NCBI GenBank assembly: GCA_031082315.1
Contig: JAVHLC010000005.1
Span: 62,001-126,000 of the forward strand
Direction of reading: 5' to 3'
Length of the DNA stretch: 64,000 nucleotides
Source of the DNA: Thermodesulfobacteriota bacterium
Lineage (GTDB): Bacteria > Desulfobacterota > QYQD01
The notes under the pieces were generated by a model that saw only the letters and a list, made by a program, of their open reading frames with translations, was not told the DNA's origin and did not search any database. Numbering within the stretch: the stretch's first letter is position 1; each line of letters opens with the position of its first letter. The position numbers and the translations under genes are program-made. Positions 61,062 to 64,000 of the stretch are shown here, piece by piece.

Positions 61062-61592
61062 CTAACAAAATTTGGTAATCAGCTCATTAATCTCCTGGAT
61101 TATCCTGCCTACATCCACCAGGCCCACTACGGTATCGTCCTCTAATACGGGTAATTCCCGGCGGTTGGTTTTGAGAAACAGGTGGATAACCTTGATCAAT
61201 CTGTCCTCAGGTTCAAGGCGGGGGACTTCCTTATCTGCCACATCTTCTACTTTAAGCCCGGCCAGTTTCTGACATGACTCCAGCAAAATACCGTTCCAGG
61301 TTACCACGCCCCGCTGGTTTGAACTTTTCATAAAAGACGGGCGTACGCTTTCAAGAACACATTCCAGGGTAAGCAGCCCCCAGAAAGATTGATTCTGGTC
61401 AAAAACAACAATGGCCCCGGGCACAGCACGCTTTCCGCGGACACTACAAAGCATCTTAATCGCTTCCGGGAGAGTCTGAGATTTAGCAGTAGTCAAAAAA
61501 TCTTCCGACATAATCTCCCGCATACGTTTTTCAACCATCTGGTATTCCCTTTCCCATCTGCCCGCTTCCATATTCAACACTTGTGCCATCAT
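61062..61592 (-). CDS. CBS-domain pair protein
   Basis: 176 residues. Two CBS motifs: EDFLTTAKSQTLPEAIKML ... PGAIVVFDQNQSFWGLLTLE and PEDRLIKVIHLFLKTNRRELPV ... DTVVGLVDVGRIIQEI. Likely a nucleotide-sensing module; no effector domain fused. Begins the receiver-CBS pair and could inform the neighbouring two-component genes. Confidence 0.85.
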   Translation of the reverse strand: MMAQVLNMEAGRWEREYQMVEKRMREIMSEDFLTTAKSQTLPEAIKMLCSVRGKRAVPGAIVVFDQNQSFWGLLTLECVLESVRPSFMKSSNQRGVVTWNGILLESCQKLAGLKVEDVADKEVPRLEPEDRLIKVIHLFLKTNRRELPVLEDDTVVGLVDVGRIIQEINELITKFC

Positions 61593-61762
61593 GACAAAAT
61601 AAGGTATATTTTTCTTATCTTGTTGTTATAGCGTAATAATAAACAAGCGGTAGTATCCCTACCGAAGTGGAGTTAAGGATTTAAGTGAAACATTCAGATG
61701 ACAGTTGATATAAAAAATGGACGGGGTACCCAAAAAAGGAGGGAGATAGTCTCGGATAGTTA

Positions 61763-63163
61763 TTATTCTTGCGCGGCCTTAAAACCGGCCGAATGGATGC
61801 CGTAGTCTCTCATAAGGCGGTGCAGGTACTGCCGTTTTAATCCGGATTCCATGGCAGCCCGGGATACGTTGCCCGAATGCCGGGCCAGGACGTAGGAAAT
61901 ATAGCGGCGGTTAAATTCTTCGATCGATCTTTCCCGGGCATCCTTGTATGGAAGGGTAAGAACCGCGTCTGTGGTTTCTTGCGGCCCTGAGACGGAATCG
62001 GCGGAAAACAGATTTTCCGTGTCGAGCCGGTTGCCTGAACAGAGTATCACAGCCCTTTCGATCACATTTTCCAGTTGTCTGATATTGCCGGGCCAGTCAT
62101 GTGACTTTAAAGCGGCGAGCACCCCCGGAGAGAAGCCCTTGATGTCCTTGTTATTGAGGCTGCTGTATTTAGCCAGGAAATAGTGGGCAAGGATAGGGAT
62201 GTCTTCCTTGCGGTCGCGTAGCGCAGGCAGGTGAATATGGATGACATTAAGACGGTAATAGAGGTCTTCCCGGAAGGTTCTCTCCTTGATCATTTTTAGA
62301 AGGTTCCGGTGGGTGGCCGATATGATGCGGACGTTGGCCTTAGTGATCTTGCTATCACCGACCTTTTTGAATTCTCCTTCCTGGATAACACGAAGGAGTT
62401 TGACCTGGATAAGCAGACTTAAGTCACCAATTTCGTCCAGGAATAGTGTACCGTTTTCGGCTTCTTCGATCAGGCCCTTGTGTTCCCTTATCGCACCGGT
62501 AAAGGACCCCTTCAGATGTCCAAAAAGCTCACTTTCAATCAAAGACTCAGGGAGGGCGGAGCAGCTTACAGGGACAATTTTATAATTACTACGGAGGCTC
62601 TGGGCATGGATGGCTCTCGCCACTAATTCTTTCCCACAACCACTCTCCCCGGTAATCAAGACTGTCGCGGATGTCTTGGCAACCTGGTTGATTTTTTCAT
62701 AAATCTGCTTCATAATCGGACTCGATCCAATGATCGTCCCGTATTGCATAGTTTCTTCGAGTTTCTGCTTTAGGCGCTCGTTTTCAGTACGTAGTCGGTG
62801 CCATTCGAGGGCCTTGTCAATGGTGACGAGAATCTTCTCCTTGCGGAAAGGTTTGGTGATATAGTCAAAGGCCCCTTTGCGCATGGCGTCAATTGCAGTC
62901 TCGATCGTACCGAAAGCGGTCATGATAATGACCGCTGTGCTTTCATCTAATTGTTTGACTTGTTCGAGGGTACTAATGCCATCCATCCCCGGCATCTTAA
63001 GGTCTGAAATGACTAGTGCACACGGGTTCTCCTTCAGTAAGTCCATAACGGCCAGCGGATTAGAGCAGGTCAAGACTTCATAGGCGGTGTTTTTCTCTAC
63101 AATCCTTCGGAGAAGTTCCAGCATATCGGACTCATCATCCACGATCAATATCCGTTCTGACAT
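61763..63163 (-). CDS. NtrC-family sigma-54-dependent response regulator (GSFTGA variant)
   Basis: 466 residues. Receiver with D54 in VISDLKMPG; AAA+ domain with GESGCGKELVARAIH; C-terminal HTH SRAAMESGLKRQYLHRLMRDYGI. The sigma-54-contacting loop reads GSFTGA. Overlaps the kinase gene by 19 nt, defining the pair. Targets unknown. Confidence 0.93.
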   Translation of the reverse strand: MSERILIVDDESDMLELLRRIVEKNTAYEVLTCSNPLAVMDLLKENPCALVISDLKMPGMDGISTLEQVKQLDESTAVIIMTAFGTIETAIDAMRKGAFDYITKPFRKEKILVTIDKALEWHRLRTENERLKQKLEETMQYGTIIGSSPIMKQIYEKINQVAKTSATVLITGESGCGKELVARAIHAQSLRSNYKIVPVSCSALPESLIESELFGHLKGSFTGAIREHKGLIEEAENGTLFLDEIGDLSLLIQVKLLRVIQEGEFKKVGDSKITKANVRIISATHRNLLKMIKERTFREDLYYRLNVIHIHLPALRDRKEDIPILAHYFLAKYSSLNNKDIKGFSPGVLAALKSHDWPGNIRQLENVIERAVILCSGNRLDTENLFSADSVSGPQETTDAVLTLPYKDARERSIEEFNRRYISYVLARHSGNVSRAAMESGLKRQYLHRLMRDYGIHSAGFKAAQE

Positions 63164-64000
63164 CTTGTGCTCCTTCTGAATATAGGCAACTTTATGGTAA
63201 AGTTAGTCCCCGATGGCTTGCCAGTTTTGCTTTCACAGGAAATATTCCCACCGTACTTTTGTATAATTCCATAGCTTACAGAAAGGCCCAATCCCGTCCC
63301 TTCGCCTTCCGGTTTGGTGGTGAAAAAGGGATCAAATATCTTATCCAGGCATTTTTCGTCTATGCCATCCCCGGTGTCTGAAATACGGATAAAGACGTGA
63401 GAAGACCCGTCCATCCCGGTCGAGATGCCAAGCGCCCCCCCGTTCTTCATAGCCTCAACAGCATTGGTGATCAGACTCAGAAAAACCTGTTGAAGTTGTT
63501 TGGTGTCTCCACAGATCAGGGGAAGAGAAGGGGCGAGGTCTCTCTCCACAGTAATGCCGTGGATGAGCAGGGTATGGTCTATTATACCCAGAATCATTTC
63601 CAGGGCATGGTTGACATCTGCCGACACCTCGTCTCCTTCCGCAATGCGTGCGAAGCCGAGAAGATTTTCCACCACCTTCTTACAGTACAGCCCGTGACGT
63701 TCAATGGTCCGAAGGTCCCGATGAATTAGACTCTCCGTATCTGTCTTTTCGAGCAAGAGATCACAAAAGCCCAGGATAATCGACAGGGGGTTATTTATCT
63801 GGTGAGCCACTCCCGCGGCCAGCGTGCCCAGCGAGGCGAGTTTTTCGGTGGTTATCAGTTGTTTTTCAAAATTACGGGTCTCGGTGATGTCTCTGGCAAT
63901 GCCCAGGACGCCGCATACATCTCCTTTTTCATCTCTGATGGGTACCAGGTTGGCGCTGAACAAGAAGGCACCGTCTCCTTTCCGGATAGTAAATTCCGCT
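63145..64000 (-). CDS. PAS-containing sensor histidine kinase, N-terminus cut by window edge
   Basis: The frame is open to the right edge. Visible: end of a PAS domain (FLFSANLVPIRDEKGDVCGVLGIARDITE), HisKA with AAGVAHQINNPLSIILGF, HATPase with LITNAVEAMKNGG, DTGDGIDEKCL and EGTGLGLSV. Cognate kinase of the overlapping regulator. Its sensory N-terminus lies outside the window. Confidence 0.93.
   Translation of the reverse strand, partial: AEFTIRKGDGAFLFSANLVPIRDEKGDVCGVLGIARDITETRNFEKQLITTEKLASLGTLAAGVAHQINNPLSIILGFCDLLLEKTDTESLIHRDLRTIERHGLYCKKVVENLLGFARIAEGDEVSADVNHALEMILGIIDHTLLIHGITVERDLAPSLPLICGDTKQLQQVFLSLITNAVEAMKNGGALGISTGMDGSSHVFIRISDTGDGIDEKCLDKIFDPFFTTKPEGEGTGLGLSVSYGIIQKYGGNISCESKTGKPSGTNFTIKLPIFRRSTRCQNGY

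Overview
The window looks like a piece of a Desulfobacterota (deltaproteobacterial) chromosome, probably an anaerobic sulfur-metabolising species. This is inferred from the company of a periplasmic tetraheme c3-type cytochrome, a minimal SufC-SufB pair, a split archaeal-type glutamate synthase fed by ferredoxin, several sigma-54 activators, a SelW-like selenoprotein read through UGA, and many families of short palindromic repeats between the genes. No rRNA, tRNA, CRISPR array or intact insertion sequence was seen.

Layout. 1-7.2 kb: partial thrC, a small unknown gene preceded by a three-palindrome array and a sigma-54-like promoter, and an operon of glycolate-oxidase-type flavoprotein, MASE3 sensor kinase and NtrC-type regulator. 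7.5-13.4 kb: cytochrome c, mltG-ruvX-zinc protein, inositol-phosphate synthase, DUF523/DUF1722 protein, and an antitoxin behind a decapitated BrnT-like toxin. 13.5-17.1 kb: MauE-like membrane protein, corA between two copies of a direct repeat, cutA and a lytic transglycosylase. 17.4-28.2 kb: flagellar block (flhB-like, flgFGAHIJN, flgKL, csrA-fliW, flgM and partner) with a sigma-54 promoter before flgF and a consensus sigma-28 promoter before the flgM operon; inverted copies of a 172-bp repeat bracket it. 28.3-39.2 kb: thioesterase-sufC-sufB, FKBP, selW-like selenoprotein, murJ, recJ, two M16 peptidases, a porin-like protein.

39.9-44.5 kb is an accessory island: a DUF262 + HEPN pair, a PaeR7I/XhoI-like restriction-modification pair and a VapBC module with its own promoter and operator. 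This is the best candidate for an under-described (defence) system.

44.6-56.0 kb is a nitrogen island on the minus strand: gltB FMN subunit, ferredoxin, FAD oxidoreductase, glutaminase domain, GXGXG domain and a NifA-like activator; then amtB-glnK-glnD behind a sigma-54 promoter. glnD carries an in-frame palindromic repeat. 56.2-64 kb: holin-like protein, YkgJ protein coupled to a UGA-interrupted zinc-ribbon ORF, UspA, a TauE/SafE exporter with an unknown membrane partner, and a receiver/CBS/NtrC-type regulator/kinase cluster cut by the window end.

The three sigma-54 activators differ in the sigma-54-contacting loop (GAFTDA, GAFTGA, GSFTGA). Several start codons were moved from the longest frame on the basis of Shine-Dalgarno sequences. 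All functional calls come from reading motifs by eye; no database search was made.
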